Below, piece after piece: positions 27,284 through 38,659 of a stretch of DNA of 64,000 bases. The first letter of the stretch is position 1, and each line of letters begins with the position of its first letter. The notes beneath the pieces are model-generated. The model saw nothing but the letters and a program-made list of their open reading frames with translations, had not been told where the DNA came from and searched no databases. The translations under genes were made by a program, and so were the position numbers. The stretch is taken from NCBI GenBank assembly GCA_016715065.1, contig JADKBN010000017.1, positions 1-64,000 on the forward strand, read 5' to 3'. The DNA comes from Fibrobacterota bacterium. GTDB lineage: Bacteria; Fibrobacterota; Fibrobacteria; UBA5070.

Positions 27284-28050
27284 CCGCAGCTGACCCTTGC
27301 CGTGGTCTGGCCCACCCGGTAGTGGTACCGATGGTGCTCCGCAAAACCCATCTTGGCGTACAATCGTCTGGCTCGCTCGTTCGATTCCAAGACCTGCAGG
27401 TAGGCTCGATCCGCGCCTTGGTCTTTGGCCCAGCTCAGGAGGGACTCCAGGAATCCACCACCGATGCCGCGACCCCGGAGGTCCTCGCGGACCACGAGGT
27501 CGTACAGATGCGCCGAGGTCGGATCCAGAGCCACGGTGGCCACCGCATGGATTTCCTCGCCGCTTCTCCAGCTCGCGAATCCTGCGCGCGGGATCCTGCG
27601 CGCGAGATCGGCGTGGAGCGTGGCCTTGTCTGCGGATTCGCCGTCCCAGGCAGCGAGATGGGCGAGCCATCGGGCCTCGGGAACGTCCGTGATGACAAAA
27701 TCTGGTGCCATTCGAGCCGCCGCGGGAAGTTCCTTAGAAAGCACCAAGGCCGGATTCGCGAGGATCCATCCACGAGACTCGAGAAATCCGTCCAGGCTAT
27801 CCGGGGCGGCACTGCAGACCTTGATGCAAGGCTCGAGCCCGCGCTGGCGATACCAGGCCTCCACTCGATCGATCGCGCAGCCCTGTGCCATCCCGGGATC
27901 GCCCAGTGCCAGACAGGAATTGGCACGGCGTGTGAATCCTTCGTTTTCCCGCAGGATCCAAGCGCCGATGTTCTCCTGGGTGCGGCTGGGCCAGGTGCGA
28001 TGGGCGAGATGTTCGCAGAAGGCGATGCGGTCGATGGATGCGGTTTCCAC
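27277..28050 (-). CDS. GNAT family N-acetyltransferase
   Basis: 257 residues. The C-terminal half is a typical GNAT fold: ATVALDPTSAHLYDLVVREDLRGRGIGGGFLESLL contains the acetyl-CoA-binding R-G-x-G-I-G loop, followed by AYLQVLESNERARRLYAKMGF. The N-terminal half is GNAT-like but lacks an obvious acetyl-CoA loop, so it may be a degenerate second domain. Substrate unknown. It lies first in a short minus-strand unit with the phosphodiester glycosidase-like gene. Confidence 0.85.
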   Translation of the reverse strand: METASIDRIAFCEHLAHRTWPSRTQENIGAWILRENEGFTRRANSCLALGDPGMAQGCAIDRVEAWYRQRGLEPCIKVCSAAPDSLDGFLESRGWILANPALVLSKELPAAARMAPDFVITDVPEARWLAHLAAWDGESADKATLHADLARRIPRAGFASWRSGEEIHAVATVALDPTSAHLYDLVVREDLRGRGIGGGFLESLLSWAKDQGADRAYLQVLESNERARRLYAKMGFAEHHRYHYRVGQTTARVSCGC

Positions 28051-28092
28051 GATTGGAAGTTAGATCGACAACGTTCCGCGTAGGACCGCAAA

Positions 28093-28124
28093 CGAAAAAG
28101 CGCCACATCCAAAGGATGTGGCGC
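28093..28124 (-). terminator. Rho-independent terminator of the ompA-like gene
   Basis: Stem gcgccacatcc/ggatgtggcgc with loop aaa (28100-28124) is followed on the minus strand by five T (28095-28099). It lies 45 bp past the stop of the OmpA-family gene. Confidence 0.9.
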
Positions 28125-28168
28125 CCGGAGAATGGACCGGATCCGCGCGATGGCGCGGTCGGCTGGAG

Positions 28169-29563
28169 TTACTTGACGCGGAACTCGATGCGACGGTTCT
28201 TGGAGCGGCCGTCTTCGGTTTTGTTGTCGCCGATGGGTTGGGCGGAGCCGTAACCCTTCGATGTGACCTGCTTGGCGCCCACGCCCAGCTTCACCAGGTA
28301 GGCTTGCACCGACTTGGCGCGCTTGGCGGAAAGGGCCTGGTTCTTGGCCTTGTTGCCGACGTTGTCGGTGAAGCCGGCGATCTCGATCTTGGCGGTGGGA
28401 GCGGCCTTGATCGCCCGAGCGGCCTGGGCCAGGTTCGGTGCGCTGGAAGAATCGATGTCGGCGGAACCGATCTTGAACACGATGCCTTCCAAGGTGAGCT
28501 TGGCACCCTTCTCGATCTTGATCTCCTGGCAACCGGTGGCATCCACCTTGACGCCTGCGGCCGTGTTGGGGCACTTGTCCTGGAAGTCGGCGACGCCATC
28601 CTTGTCGGAGTCGACCGGGCAGCCCGAAGCATCCACCGCGACACCGGAAGGAGTGCTGGCGCACTTATCCTGGAAGTCGGCGATGCCGTCCTTGTCTGTG
28701 TCGATCGGGCAACCCGAAGCATCCACCTTGACGCCGACCGGGGTGGCGGCACACTTGTCCTGATGGTCGGCGACACCGTCCTTGTCGGAGTCGATCGGGC
28801 AGCCGGAGCCATCCACCTTGATGCCGGCGGGAGTGTTGGCGCACTTGTCCATCGGATCCAGAACGCCGTCGAGGTCGGAATCCACCTTCACGATCGCGGC
28901 AGGCTTGACTTCCTGGACGATCTTGGTGACGGGAGCCACTTCAGGCACCTTGGGAACGGACACGGAGTCCAGACCAAAACGCCAGGTGAGGCCGATTCCC
29001 GCACGGTACAGGTCGTCGCGCTTGTCGAAGTAGCCGCCGGAGGTGGCGATCCCGTCCAGCTTGTCCCAATCCACGGCGTGGACGCGGGTTTCAGCGAATC
29101 CGGTCACGGAAACATTGCGCGTGAGCAACCACTCGACGCCCAGTTCCACGGGCATGTAGAAGTTGTAGTCCAGGTCGTAGACCTGGGATCCGGACCATTT
29201 GACGGTGCCGAAATCCGTCGAGACGCCGGAGGCGAGGTAAGGGCGCACGTTGCCGAGAACCTCGAAGCGGTGCTGCAAAACACCCTGCAGTCCGATGTTC
29301 GAGAAGTATTCCGTGCGAAATTCCGTCGAGCCATTGGAAATGTTGCCGAATCCGCCGATCAAGCGGGCGCCGATGCACTCCGTGGGACGGTATTCCGCGT
29401 GGCCGCGGAAATACGGCATCGAATTGTCGCCGAAGGTGCCATCGTAGTGTTGGGCGCCGGCGGCGATGCCAATCCCGACGGTATTCTTGAGCGGGATGGA
29501 TTCGGCAGCGGCCGCGAAGTTGCTGCAAGCGAGCAAGGCGAGGAGGATCGAGGAGGCTTTCAT
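28169..29563 (-). CDS. OmpA-family outer-membrane protein with thrombospondin-3 repeats
   Basis: 464 residues: signal peptide (KASSILLALLACSNFAAAA), an N-terminal beta-barrel-like domain of about 220 residues (VGIGIAAGAQHYDGTFGDN onward), then four calcium-binding TSP3 repeats with D-x-D-x-D-G loops (DSDLDGVLDPMDKC, DSDKDGVADHQDKC, DTDKDGIADFQDKC, DSDKDGVADFQDKC), each with a TPAG/TPVG/TPSG/TAAG-x-KVD linker. The C-terminal OmpA domain has IAGFTDNVGNKAKNQALS and GKSKNRRIEFRV-like NRRIEF. It likely tethers the outer membrane to peptidoglycan. Followed by a strong terminator. Confidence 0.93.
   Translation of the reverse strand: MKASSILLALLACSNFAAAAESIPLKNTVGIGIAAGAQHYDGTFGDNSMPYFRGHAEYRPTECIGARLIGGFGNISNGSTEFRTEYFSNIGLQGVLQHRFEVLGNVRPYLASGVSTDFGTVKWSGSQVYDLDYNFYMPVELGVEWLLTRNVSVTGFAETRVHAVDWDKLDGIATSGGYFDKRDDLYRAGIGLTWRFGLDSVSVPKVPEVAPVTKIVQEVKPAAIVKVDSDLDGVLDPMDKCANTPAGIKVDGSGCPIDSDKDGVADHQDKCAATPVGVKVDASGCPIDTDKDGIADFQDKCASTPSGVAVDASGCPVDSDKDGVADFQDKCPNTAAGVKVDATGCQEIKIEKGAKLTLEGIVFKIGSADIDSSSAPNLAQAARAIKAAPTAKIEIAGFTDNVGNKAKNQALSAKRAKSVQAYLVKLGVGAKQVTSKGYGSAQPIGDNKTEDGRSKNRRIEFRVK
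28510..28870 (-). repeat. Tandem TSP3 coding repeats
   Basis: Four in-frame units of roughly 90 bp inside the OmpA-family gene encode near-identical calcium-binding loops. DNA identity between units is high, so unit number may vary between strains by slippage or recombination. Confidence 0.7.
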
Positions 29564-29963
29564 GTGCTTCTAGTCTTTTCTGTTTCGGGGCCGGTTGATC
29601 CGGTCACCTGGTTGCATTGGTTGAAGATGAACTTAGTGTTGCCGGGATGTAAACTCCATGAAATCGTCAAGTTTTCAATAGCAGAAAAATGTCCACTATT
29701 GCCCGGTGGAGACGAAATTTGGCTGTTTTGGATGGTGATGGGGCGGTCTGCTGGCTTGACGCGTTTCCAGTGGAATCTGATCGGGGCTACTCGCCTGGGG
29801 CGTTCTCAGGCAATTTAAGTTTCCAATTCCCCCCCCAAAATCCGCCGAGGTCGTGCCGCGTGATTTCTCAGAATCCCCCCACCGCAAGGACCTTTCCGGA
29901 GGTAAGATCTGAGCATCAGTGCCCTTTCGATCGATCCGGGGGGCGTTTCCAGAGGGGATCAAA
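29564..29963. other. Divergent intergenic region, ompA-like / xylanase
   Basis: 400 bp between two divergent start codons. The part from 29620 to 29700 is AT-rich and probably contains the strong ompA-like promoter; a run of eight C is at about 29831. I find no RNA gene or clear operator. The xylanase ribosome site gagggg lies near 29953. Confidence 0.5.
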
Positions 29964-31127
29964 GTGAGTTCAGGAAAGTTTCTGATCGTGGCCAAACGCA
30001 TTGCGTCGATTCTTGTCGTTGGAGTCTCGACGATGGCCCATGCCCAGTTGGCCAAGGGTGGTACGAAGTTCCTGGGGAACATCACAAGCAGGGACGACAG
30101 CTACCTGGATGCGGTCAAACCGGATTTTCTCCAGTACTGGAACCAAATCACCGCAGAGAACGTCTGCAAGTGGGGATCGGTGGAAGGGACCCAGGGAACC
30201 AAAAGCTGGGCACGTTGCGACAGCGTGTACCGCTACGCCAAAAAGCAGAAGATCCCGTTCAAGTACCACACCCTGGTTTGGGGCAGCCAATACCCCTACT
30301 GGATGGACAACCTGACCAAGGACAAACAGCTCGCCGCCGTGGTGGATTTCATGGATTCGGCCGCGGCACGTTATCCGGATGCGGATCTGATCGATGTGGT
30401 GAACGAGCCGTACCATGCCTTCCCCAAGTCGTGGGCCCTTTCCCTGGGCGACACCTCCATCACAAATCCTGTCTGGATCGTGAAATCCTTCCAGATGGCG
30501 CGCAAGCGTTGGCCCAAGTCGAAGCTCGTGCTCAACGACTACAACAACTTTCGGTGGGATGTCGACAAATTCATCCAGATCGTCCAGGCCGTGCAGAAGA
30601 TCGATCCTGCCTTGATCGACGCGATCGGATGCCAAGCCCACGACCTGGGGGCCACCACGGGCCAGTACGTCAACCCGGAAATGACTGCAAGCGACCTGGC
30701 AGCCGTCTTGAAGAAGTTGCACGATGGCACGGGACTTCCCATCTACGTGTCGGAGCTGGATCTTTCCTACGAAGACGACCAGACCCAGCTTGCCGCCTAC
30801 AAGGCACTGTTTCCGGTGATCTGGGAATCCCCCTATGTGGCGGGCGTCACCATCTGGGGCTACATCTACGGGAAAACGTGGGAACAAGCGAAGTTCTCGG
30901 GGCTGATCAAAAACGAAGTGGACCGACCCGCCTTCACCTGGCTCAAGCAGTACGTCAAGGACAACCCCAATCCCCCCGGTCCCGCATCTTCCGTCAAAAA
31001 ACGTCTGCACTCGGGCGGCTCCCGGAACCAAGCCGGCTTGACGGTGCGCACCATCGAAGGGCGACTGGTGGTCGGTGTGGATCGGGAAGGACGGTTCCTG
31101 CGCTTCGGGGCGAACGGTCGGGATTGA
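29964..31127 (+). CDS. Secreted GH10 endo-1,4-beta-xylanase
   Basis: Hydrolyses internal beta-1,4 bonds of xylan by a retaining mechanism. 387 residues with signal peptide (SSGKFLIVAKRIASILVVGVSTMAHA). GH10 landmarks: FLGNITSRDD with ENVCKWGSVEG, H102 in HTLVWGSQYP, acid/base E148 in DVVNEPY, nucleophile E264 in YVSELDLS, and IWGYIYGKTW. The catalytic domain ends near residue 345; the last 40 residues (SVKKRLHSGG...REGRFLRFGANGRD) form a basic tail probably used for secretion or anchoring. Start GTG 29964 fits the gagggg ribosome site at about 29951-29956; an in-frame ATG at 29919 adds 15 residues before the signal. Confidence 0.93.
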   Translation: MSSGKFLIVAKRIASILVVGVSTMAHAQLAKGGTKFLGNITSRDDSYLDAVKPDFLQYWNQITAENVCKWGSVEGTQGTKSWARCDSVYRYAKKQKIPFKYHTLVWGSQYPYWMDNLTKDKQLAAVVDFMDSAAARYPDADLIDVVNEPYHAFPKSWALSLGDTSITNPVWIVKSFQMARKRWPKSKLVLNDYNNFRWDVDKFIQIVQAVQKIDPALIDAIGCQAHDLGATTGQYVNPEMTASDLAAVLKKLHDGTGLPIYVSELDLSYEDDQTQLAAYKALFPVIWESPYVAGVTIWGYIYGKTWEQAKFSGLIKNEVDRPAFTWLKQYVKDNPNPPGPASSVKKRLHSGGSRNQAGLTVRTIEGRLVVGVDREGRFLRFGANGRD

Positions 31128-31323
31128 ACCGTCCTCCACGAAGCCGATCCATGACCTCCTTTACGGATTCCGTCGGTTCCTGCTTGCTCGAACCGAAGAA
31201 GGGATGCGATGCCACGGAAGTGGATGTGGCCGCTCCTTCGGGGATGATACGGCCCTTCAGCTTGCCGTGATAGAAGACGCGATCTTCCTCGCTGCGATCC
31301 AGTGCCTCCAGGACACTGGACAT
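30994..31323 (-). CDS. Possible small GspB-like N-terminal fragment
   Basis: 109 residues on the strand opposite the xylanase 3' end (134-bp overlap). The first 15 residues, SSVLEALDRSEEDR, resemble the N-terminal start of GspB/ExeB-type secretion proteins (pattern x-I-L-D-A-L-x-K-S-E-x-E-R). The rest (KEVMDRLRGGRF, then basic low-complexity sequence antisense to the xylanase) does not. It could be a truncated gene whose 3' end has been replaced, or chance. No ribosome site is seen. Confidence 0.3.
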   Translation of the reverse strand: MSSVLEALDRSEEDRVFYHGKLKGRIIPEGAATSTSVASHPFFGSSKQEPTESVKEVMDRLRGGRFNPDRSPRSAGTVLPDPHRPPVALRWCAPSSRLGSGSRPSADVF

Positions 31324-31451
31324 CCGGTAGCGTAGATCGAGAACGGTGGCGGTCTGCCGAGTTTACACGGCAGACGACAGGGTGTGCGGGAATTTTATTT
31401 CCGCCTCTCAATGTTGGCGGACGGCAGCAAAATTGCAACAAAGGAATTTTC

Positions 31452-31964
31452 GTGCAAAGGACAACGTGGTTCACAGGCTGTTTGGTGTTCAGCGGGCTCT
31501 TGTTGTCGGCTGGATGTGATAGTTCCAGCGACCCTGGGTCTTCCGAAAAGGCAGGTGCGATCGCCAACAGCGGGGGCTCCTCTGCGTCCGAGCTCGAGGG
31601 GACCTGGTTGATCCATCATGCCGCTCCGGAAATTGCTTCTGGCGGAGAGATGGAATTCACCCATGACGATAGCATTTCGGAGGTCTACGCAGCAGGTGGG
31701 AAGTACTTGGAGGTGGCCCACTTGCACAGTGTGGAAGTCGCCACAGGCAAGGCTGAAAATTCGTCGAAGCGATGCGAGGGGATCTGGTCCCTTTCCGGGT
31801 CTGCCATCTCGATGTCCTACACCTGCGTAGGGGAGACAACCTCCAGTTCAAAAGTTTGGAATATTGAATCTTTAACAGAAACCAGGCTCAAATTCAAGAA
31901 CACCAAGGGACGATTGGATTCGATGACTTTGGTGTCTCGGCGCACGGACCTGTCAGACAAATAG
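31452..31964 (+). CDS. Putative lipoprotein of unknown function
   Basis: 170 residues from GTG 31452, preceded by aaggaa at 31441. The lipobox is LLLSAGC (FTGCLVFSGLLLSAGC), then a Ser/Gly-rich linker (DSSSDPGSSEKAGAIANSGGSS) and a small beta-rich domain (LEGTWLIHHAA...MEFTHDDSISEVYAAGGKYLE...CEGIWSLSGSAISMSYTC...LTETRLKFKN) resembling lipocalin-like or 'lipoprotein WLI' domains. The two Cys residues may form a disulfide. Function unknown. Confidence 0.7.
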   Translation: MQRTTWFTGCLVFSGLLLSAGCDSSSDPGSSEKAGAIANSGGSSASELEGTWLIHHAAPEIASGGEMEFTHDDSISEVYAAGGKYLEVAHLHSVEVATGKAENSSKRCEGIWSLSGSAISMSYTCVGETTSSSKVWNIESLTETRLKFKNTKGRLDSMTLVSRRTDLSDK

Positions 31965-31975
31965 CGACTGGAGAG

Positions 31976-32025
31976 AGTGTCGGCAGTCGGAGCGCGTCGA
32001 TGCTCACGTCAAGACTGCCGACACT
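31976..32025. terminator. 13-bp perfect inverted repeat between convergent genes
   Basis: agtgtcggcagtc and gactgccgacact, 24 bp apart, lie exactly between the lipoprotein stop and the leuS stop. No T-run follows, so it may act as a bidirectional barrier or be a repeat of the REP type. Confidence 0.5.
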
Positions 32026-32032
32026 GCGCCTC

Positions 32033-34717
<2,685 letters not shown>

Positions 34718-34854
34718 GGTCGGCTCTCCGGTCGAAAAGATGGTAAGGGAGGAAAATTAGCCAATCGGCGGCATTCAATCGGTTGTCTTCCGATGGTTTT
34801 CCGCGGAGGACAAGTGATTCGGGGTCCACGGACCGAGCCTAGCCATCCGGTGGG

Positions 34855-35715
34855 TCAGCGAGCACAATCGTGCGGGGACTCCTTGACCCAGAGACGAAAC
34901 GCCTCGCGGGTGGCCTCGTCAATGGGGTGGTAGGTTTCGACGAAGATTTCGCCCAGCGCGGGTTGGAGGGGTTCGGAGAGGGAAGTTACCACCACCTGCA
35001 GGGAAAGGTCCCAATGGTCCCGTCGCAATCGCAGTGTCACCACGGGGTCGGGGATGGCGAGGTCGGACAGGATTTGGCGCATGGACTCCATTCCCGGGTA
35101 GGCCAGGGCGCGCTCCAGGAGGTTTCGGTCCAGTTCTTCGTGCGGATTCTCCAGGTGGGCCAGGTGGAGCCGTCGGACCAATCGACCGGCAAGCGATTCC
35201 CAATCCACCACGAAGTCGCGGAAAAACCGCGGATCCAGCACCACCGACACCATGTCGAAGCGTTCCTCCAATGCGGAGGGATCGCGAACGAACCTCTTGA
35301 ACAGGCGCCAAGCACCGTCGTTGGCTTGCATGACTTCGGAGCGCTTGGAAAGCACCACGGCGGGGAAGGGCTCGTGGGAATCCAACGCCAGCGCTAGGGC
35401 GCCGCGTGCTTGGGAAGGGATCCCATGGGGATTGGGATGGAGAGGAGGGAATCCCTCCACGACGGCGGCTCGGTCGCGTTCGGCGGTGGGGACCTCCAGA
35501 AGAAAAAGCAGCCGGTGCAGCATTTCCTCGCTGGGGGCGGCGCGGCCTGATTCCAAGAAACTCAAGTGGCGTGTGGAGACTTCCGCGGCCAACGCGAGCG
35601 CTTCCTGCGAAAGTCCGCGCTGGACTCGCGCGCGTTTCAAAACCTGGGCGAACCAGCCGGGAGTGCCGCGAGAGATTCCCTCGGGAGGTAATGGTGGCCT
35701 GGGTTGGTTGGACAT
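34855..35715 (-). CDS. XRE-family regulator with MmyB-type ligand domain
   Basis: 286 residues from ATG 35715, with ribosome site aaggag. N-terminal helix-turn-helix: FAQVLKRARVQRGLSQEALALAAEVSTRHLSFLESGRAAPS, the canonical XRE pattern. The rest matches the MmyB-like ligand-binding domain, with VVLSKRSEVMQANDGAWRLFK and LRRLHLAHLENPHEELDRNLLERAL-type helices. Such proteins often repress a neighbouring gene in response to a small hydrophobic ligand. It is divergent, with 61 bp between starts, from the membrane protein gene at 35777, its most likely target. Confidence 0.88.
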   Translation of the reverse strand: MSNQPRPPLPPEGISRGTPGWFAQVLKRARVQRGLSQEALALAAEVSTRHLSFLESGRAAPSEEMLHRLLFLLEVPTAERDRAAVVEGFPPLHPNPHGIPSQARGALALALDSHEPFPAVVLSKRSEVMQANDGAWRLFKRFVRDPSALEERFDMVSVVLDPRFFRDFVVDWESLAGRLVRRLHLAHLENPHEELDRNLLERALAYPGMESMRQILSDLAIPDPVVTLRLRRDHWDLSLQVVVTSLSEPLQPALGEIFVETYHPIDEATREAFRLWVKESPHDCAR

Positions 35716-35776
35716 ACTCTCCTTGGGTGACAGTCCGTGTGGAAGGAGCTCGACGATAGGAAAGGAAGTCTGGAAT

Positions 35777-36475
35777 ATGGAAATCCTGCTGGTGCTCGTG
35801 GCGTTGGGAGTCCTGGTCGCCTTGGGGGGATGGGCGGCGGCCGTCCAAGGTTTCTCGAGGCGGGATGGCGCGTCCGAGCTGGGAAAGGGGCTCTTTGCCT
35901 TGGTGGCCCTTTGGTGTGCCTTGGTTTGCTGGCTTGCTTTCTTCGGCTGGCTTACTCCAAAAAACACCGGGGGACCACCCTCGTTTCTGTGGGGATGGTT
36001 GCCGGCCGCAGCTCTGCTGGTCGCCACCTTTCTTTGGCCATCGTTGGCGCGCTGGGTGAAGGGGCTTTCCGCTGGGGCCTTCGTCGCGCTTCATGTGTCC
36101 AGGGTTGCCACGGGGCTGGCCATGATCCATGCGGCGGGTTTGCACGTGGCTTCGCCGCTGTTTGCCATTCCCGCAGGCGCGGGTGGGATCCTGGTGGGAT
36201 CGATGGCCGTTTGGATCACGAGCCGAAATCCGTCAACGAATGGTCGGGGTCTTCTCCGCCAATGGAACGCCCTGGGGGTGTTGGACATCCTGCTGGCGAT
36301 GGTCCTGGGAGGGATCGCGGGTTCGGGGCGGTTGGGTGCGATGGTGGCCGCGGTCCCCGACGCTTCGGGACGATTCCCACTGGTGATTGTCCCGGCCTTC
36401 CTGGTGCCGCTCTATCTGGTGGCCCATGTCTGGATCTTCCTTGCGATCCGGCGGCGGGCTTCGCCGGGGAGGTGA
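35777..36475 (+). CDS. Polytopic membrane protein of unknown function
   Basis: 232 residues with about seven hydrophobic segments (EILLVLVALGVLVALGGWAAAV, GLFALVALWCALVCWLAFFG, LPAAALLVATFL, AGAFVALHVSRVATGLAMIHAAG and others). I recognise no family. Conserved-looking polar positions inside helices include His in LHVSR and MIHAAGLHV. It is read away from the XRE/MmyB regulator with a 61-bp shared control region and is probably regulated by it. Ribosome site aggaaagga precedes ATG 35777. Confidence 0.75.
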   Translation: MEILLVLVALGVLVALGGWAAAVQGFSRRDGASELGKGLFALVALWCALVCWLAFFGWLTPKNTGGPPSFLWGWLPAAALLVATFLWPSLARWVKGLSAGAFVALHVSRVATGLAMIHAAGLHVASPLFAIPAGAGGILVGSMAVWITSRNPSTNGRGLLRQWNALGVLDILLAMVLGGIAGSGRLGAMVAAVPDASGRFPLVIVPAFLVPLYLVAHVWIFLAIRRRASPGR

Positions 36476-36730
36476 ACCTGGAACATGCCCGAGGGTGCCG
36501 TACGCGCCATCGGGCGGGGATTGGATGGAAATACGCTGTTTTCGGGGCAAGTCCATGGCGGCGTCATTCGTTTGGGTGGTTCGCATGGATTGGATTTCCA
36601 CTTCGTGCTGGTTTTGCCTTTGAAGCAGGAATACCTGGCTGCAGGCCCTTTTGGGGCGATCTGGATTTACTGGAAATCTTGCTGCAGCGCATTGGGCTAT
36701 GCGATCTTTCTTGAGAACACAGGAGAGCGC

Positions 36731-37732
36731 ATGGTCAACGTGGTCGGGGCTGTTTTGCAATCGTTGGCGATGGGCCCAGTGGCCACGGACACCTTCGGGA
36801 TCGAGATGTTCCGGCCCACCGTGGCCAACAGTAAAACCTGGAGCTCCGCGCACTGGGCCAACGGCAAGGTCCGCAATCTCAAATACGCTGCCGATCCGTC
36901 CGACCCCACCGATTGGACGGAAGATCACAGCGGGAGCACCGATGGCTTCCAGATCGATGGGGCAGGTGTGCTACGACTGTCCGGTGGCGCCCCGCGATTC
37001 CATTTGAATTCCCTCAAAACTTCCGGCACCGGCTCTCAGTTCTTCCTGAACACGGAGTTCACTGCTTATTATCGCCACTGGGGGAACACGGCCACCGATT
37101 ACGGTGGATTGGTGGTCGGCGCACGTAGCGGGCCTTTGGGCCATGCCTCTTCCGGCGGCAACGATTGCGATGCGACCACCTACTACGCGCGGTTTCGCAA
37201 CGACGGGAAATGGGATTTCGAGAAGGAACTCAAGCATCCCACGAGCGATTATTGGTCGGGTGGGGGATTCCACACGCAAAGTCCGCTGTGGGGTGGGGCT
37301 CGCCTACCCACACGTCGATGGATCGGCATGAAATACCTCGTGTGGAACCGACCGGATGGAAAAGGTGTGCACCTGGAATCCTGGATCGATTCGGTGTCCG
37401 GCGGGGATGTGACAAAAACTATCTGGTGGAAGGTGGGATCGGTGGAAGACACCGGCACCTTCGCGGCGGCACCTTCGGCGATTTCGGGCTGCACCTACAC
37501 CAACGAAAAAGCCATCATCTCGCAGGGGCACGGGACCTTCCTGTGGCGCACGGATGGGGATACGGCCGAGTACAAGAACGTGACCCTGCGCGAGATCGTT
37601 CCGCCGTCGGATCCGTCGTCCGTCCTGCACAAATCGGCTCGGTCTCCCGCTGGACGGCCCGCAGTGCGCATGCCAGCCTTTCTTGGCAACGACGAGGGCG
37701 TGGTAACGCCGGATGGGCGATTGGTGCGCTGA
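36731..37732 (+). CDS. Unknown, probably extracellular jelly-roll protein
   Basis: 333 residues from ATG 36731, which has an aggag site at 36719-36723. A beta-rich body shows GGAPRFHLNSLKTSG, FTAYYRHWGNTATDYGGLVVGARSG, TTYYARFRNDGKWDFEKEL, RRWIGMKYLVWNRPDG and GVHLESWIDSVSGGD, a layout like concanavalin-type carbohydrate-binding or polysaccharide-lyase folds. The start (VNVVGAVLQSLAMGPVATD) is only a weak signal peptide. The C-terminal tail, ending DGRLVR, resembles that of the xylanase. Catalytic residues cannot be assigned. The hairpin-rich element begins 8 bp after the stop. Confidence 0.65.
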   Translation: MVNVVGAVLQSLAMGPVATDTFGIEMFRPTVANSKTWSSAHWANGKVRNLKYAADPSDPTDWTEDHSGSTDGFQIDGAGVLRLSGGAPRFHLNSLKTSGTGSQFFLNTEFTAYYRHWGNTATDYGGLVVGARSGPLGHASSGGNDCDATTYYARFRNDGKWDFEKELKHPTSDYWSGGGFHTQSPLWGGARLPTRRWIGMKYLVWNRPDGKGVHLESWIDSVSGGDVTKTIWWKVGSVEDTGTFAAAPSAISGCTYTNEKAIISQGHGTFLWRTDGDTAEYKNVTLREIVPPSDPSSVLHKSARSPAGRPAVRMPAFLGNDEGVVTPDGRLVR

Positions 37733-37740
37733 TCTTTTTT

Positions 37741-38010
37741 GCTGCGCCGGGCTTTTTTCAACTGCGTTGGGCGTATTCCAGGCGCGGGCCTGGACGCCGT
37801 TCCCGGGTGCGTCGGCACCCGGACCCCGACCAAGGGGCCGAACGCGCGGCCCCTTGGATCCCGCGCACCGGGGGACACGAACTGGAACGGCCATGCCATT
37901 GGGGCCAGGTGGGTGATGGGTATGGAGGGCTGATCCATTGGACATGGCATCAGGGACGCGATCGATATCGCCGGATCCATTGGCCGTTCCATGAACCGTG
38001 TCCCCCGGAC
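37741..38010 (+). repeat. Multi-hairpin intergenic element, copy 1
   Basis: Four nested or serial hairpins follow the stop codon at 37732: H1 37778-37793 (ccaggc/gcctgg), H2 37803-37822 (ccgggtgc/gcacccgg), H3 37830-37857 (ccaaggggcc/ggccccttgg), and H4 37867-38009, a 143-bp inverted-repeat unit whose outer arms are ccgggggacacg and its complement and whose inner arms are tggaacggcca and its complement. The same order, with stem changes that keep pairing, recurs at 41799-42146 on the other strand. No coding potential. Origin unknown: structured RNA, MITE-like or BIME-like element. Confidence 0.8.
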
Positions 38011-38146
38011 CCCCGCCAATCCGGCTGGATTGCCAGTTTGTCTGCGCCATCATGATGCAGAATTGGTTGGATCGCCGATGGAGATGATCGGGTTCGGAAG
38101 AAGATGTTCCGATGAGGGGCGGAATCGTAATTTCCAGGTTGTCACC

Positions 38147-38638
38147 ATGAATGTTCCCTGGAAAAAAGTGCTGCTCGGTGTTGGGTTTTTGGTCTATGGG
38201 CTGTTTGCCCTGGACTGGATGTCCCTTCTGGAAATGAAGGTCGCTGGCCTCAAGACCGCGGTGTACCTTGGGGCATTTGTCGTGTCGCCAGTATTTGTCG
38301 TGTTGGGGGTCTGGTTTGTTCGGGGGCCCCAAAGATCGGTTCTGGTGCCTGCGATCCTGGTTTTGCTCCTCTTTGGGTTCGTCGGTCCTTTGGAATACCT
38401 CAACCGGATGTCTCCTTGGGAAACCCAGACCGTCATTTTTCGTCACGGCCATCTCAAATTCCTGCGCGTGGAGGAGCAGGTCCAAAACGTTGGTACGTTC
38501 GGGTACCGCAACCGCACCGTGAAAGTGGCCCGGTTGGCGGGCCTCTTCACCATCCCGCTACGCTACGATCCCTTGGCGACAACGGCGCCGGAATGGATCC
38601 CGGTCAACGAAGACATCAACGAAGCGAATTGGAAGTAG
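38147..38638 (+). CDS. Small membrane protein of unknown function
   Basis: 163 residues from ATG 38147. Three or so hydrophobic segments (VLLGVGFLVYGLFALDWM, TAVYLGAFVVSPVFVVLGVWFV, VLVPAILVLLLFGFVGPL) are followed by a soluble C-terminal part with ETQTVIFRHGHLKFLRVEEQVQN. No known family. An alternative start at 38078 would add 23 residues. Hairpin gggacgcaa/ttgcgtccc follows at 38660. Confidence 0.65.
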   Translation: MNVPWKKVLLGVGFLVYGLFALDWMSLLEMKVAGLKTAVYLGAFVVSPVFVVLGVWFVRGPQRSVLVPAILVLLLFGFVGPLEYLNRMSPWETQTVIFRHGHLKFLRVEEQVQNVGTFGYRNRTVKVARLAGLFTIPLRYDPLATTAPEWIPVNEDINEANWK

Positions 38639-38659
38639 CGGGGCATTCCCGCCAACGCA

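Noticed and set aside
28510..28870. Repeats considered as a CRISPR array
   Set aside because: They are in-frame coding units without unique spacers of constant length and no cas genes are present.
28118..29818. 566-codon ORF on the plus strand opposite the OmpA-family gene
   Set aside because: It is the GC-rich antisense shadow of the repeats, with low-complexity Gly/Val/Asp-rich sequence; the minus-strand gene has a signal peptide, TSP3 loops and an OmpA domain.
37733..38146. Hypothetical proteins read through the multi-hairpin element
   Set aside because: Translations are dictated by the hairpin repeats (Arg/Pro/Gly-rich) and differ between the two copies of the element.
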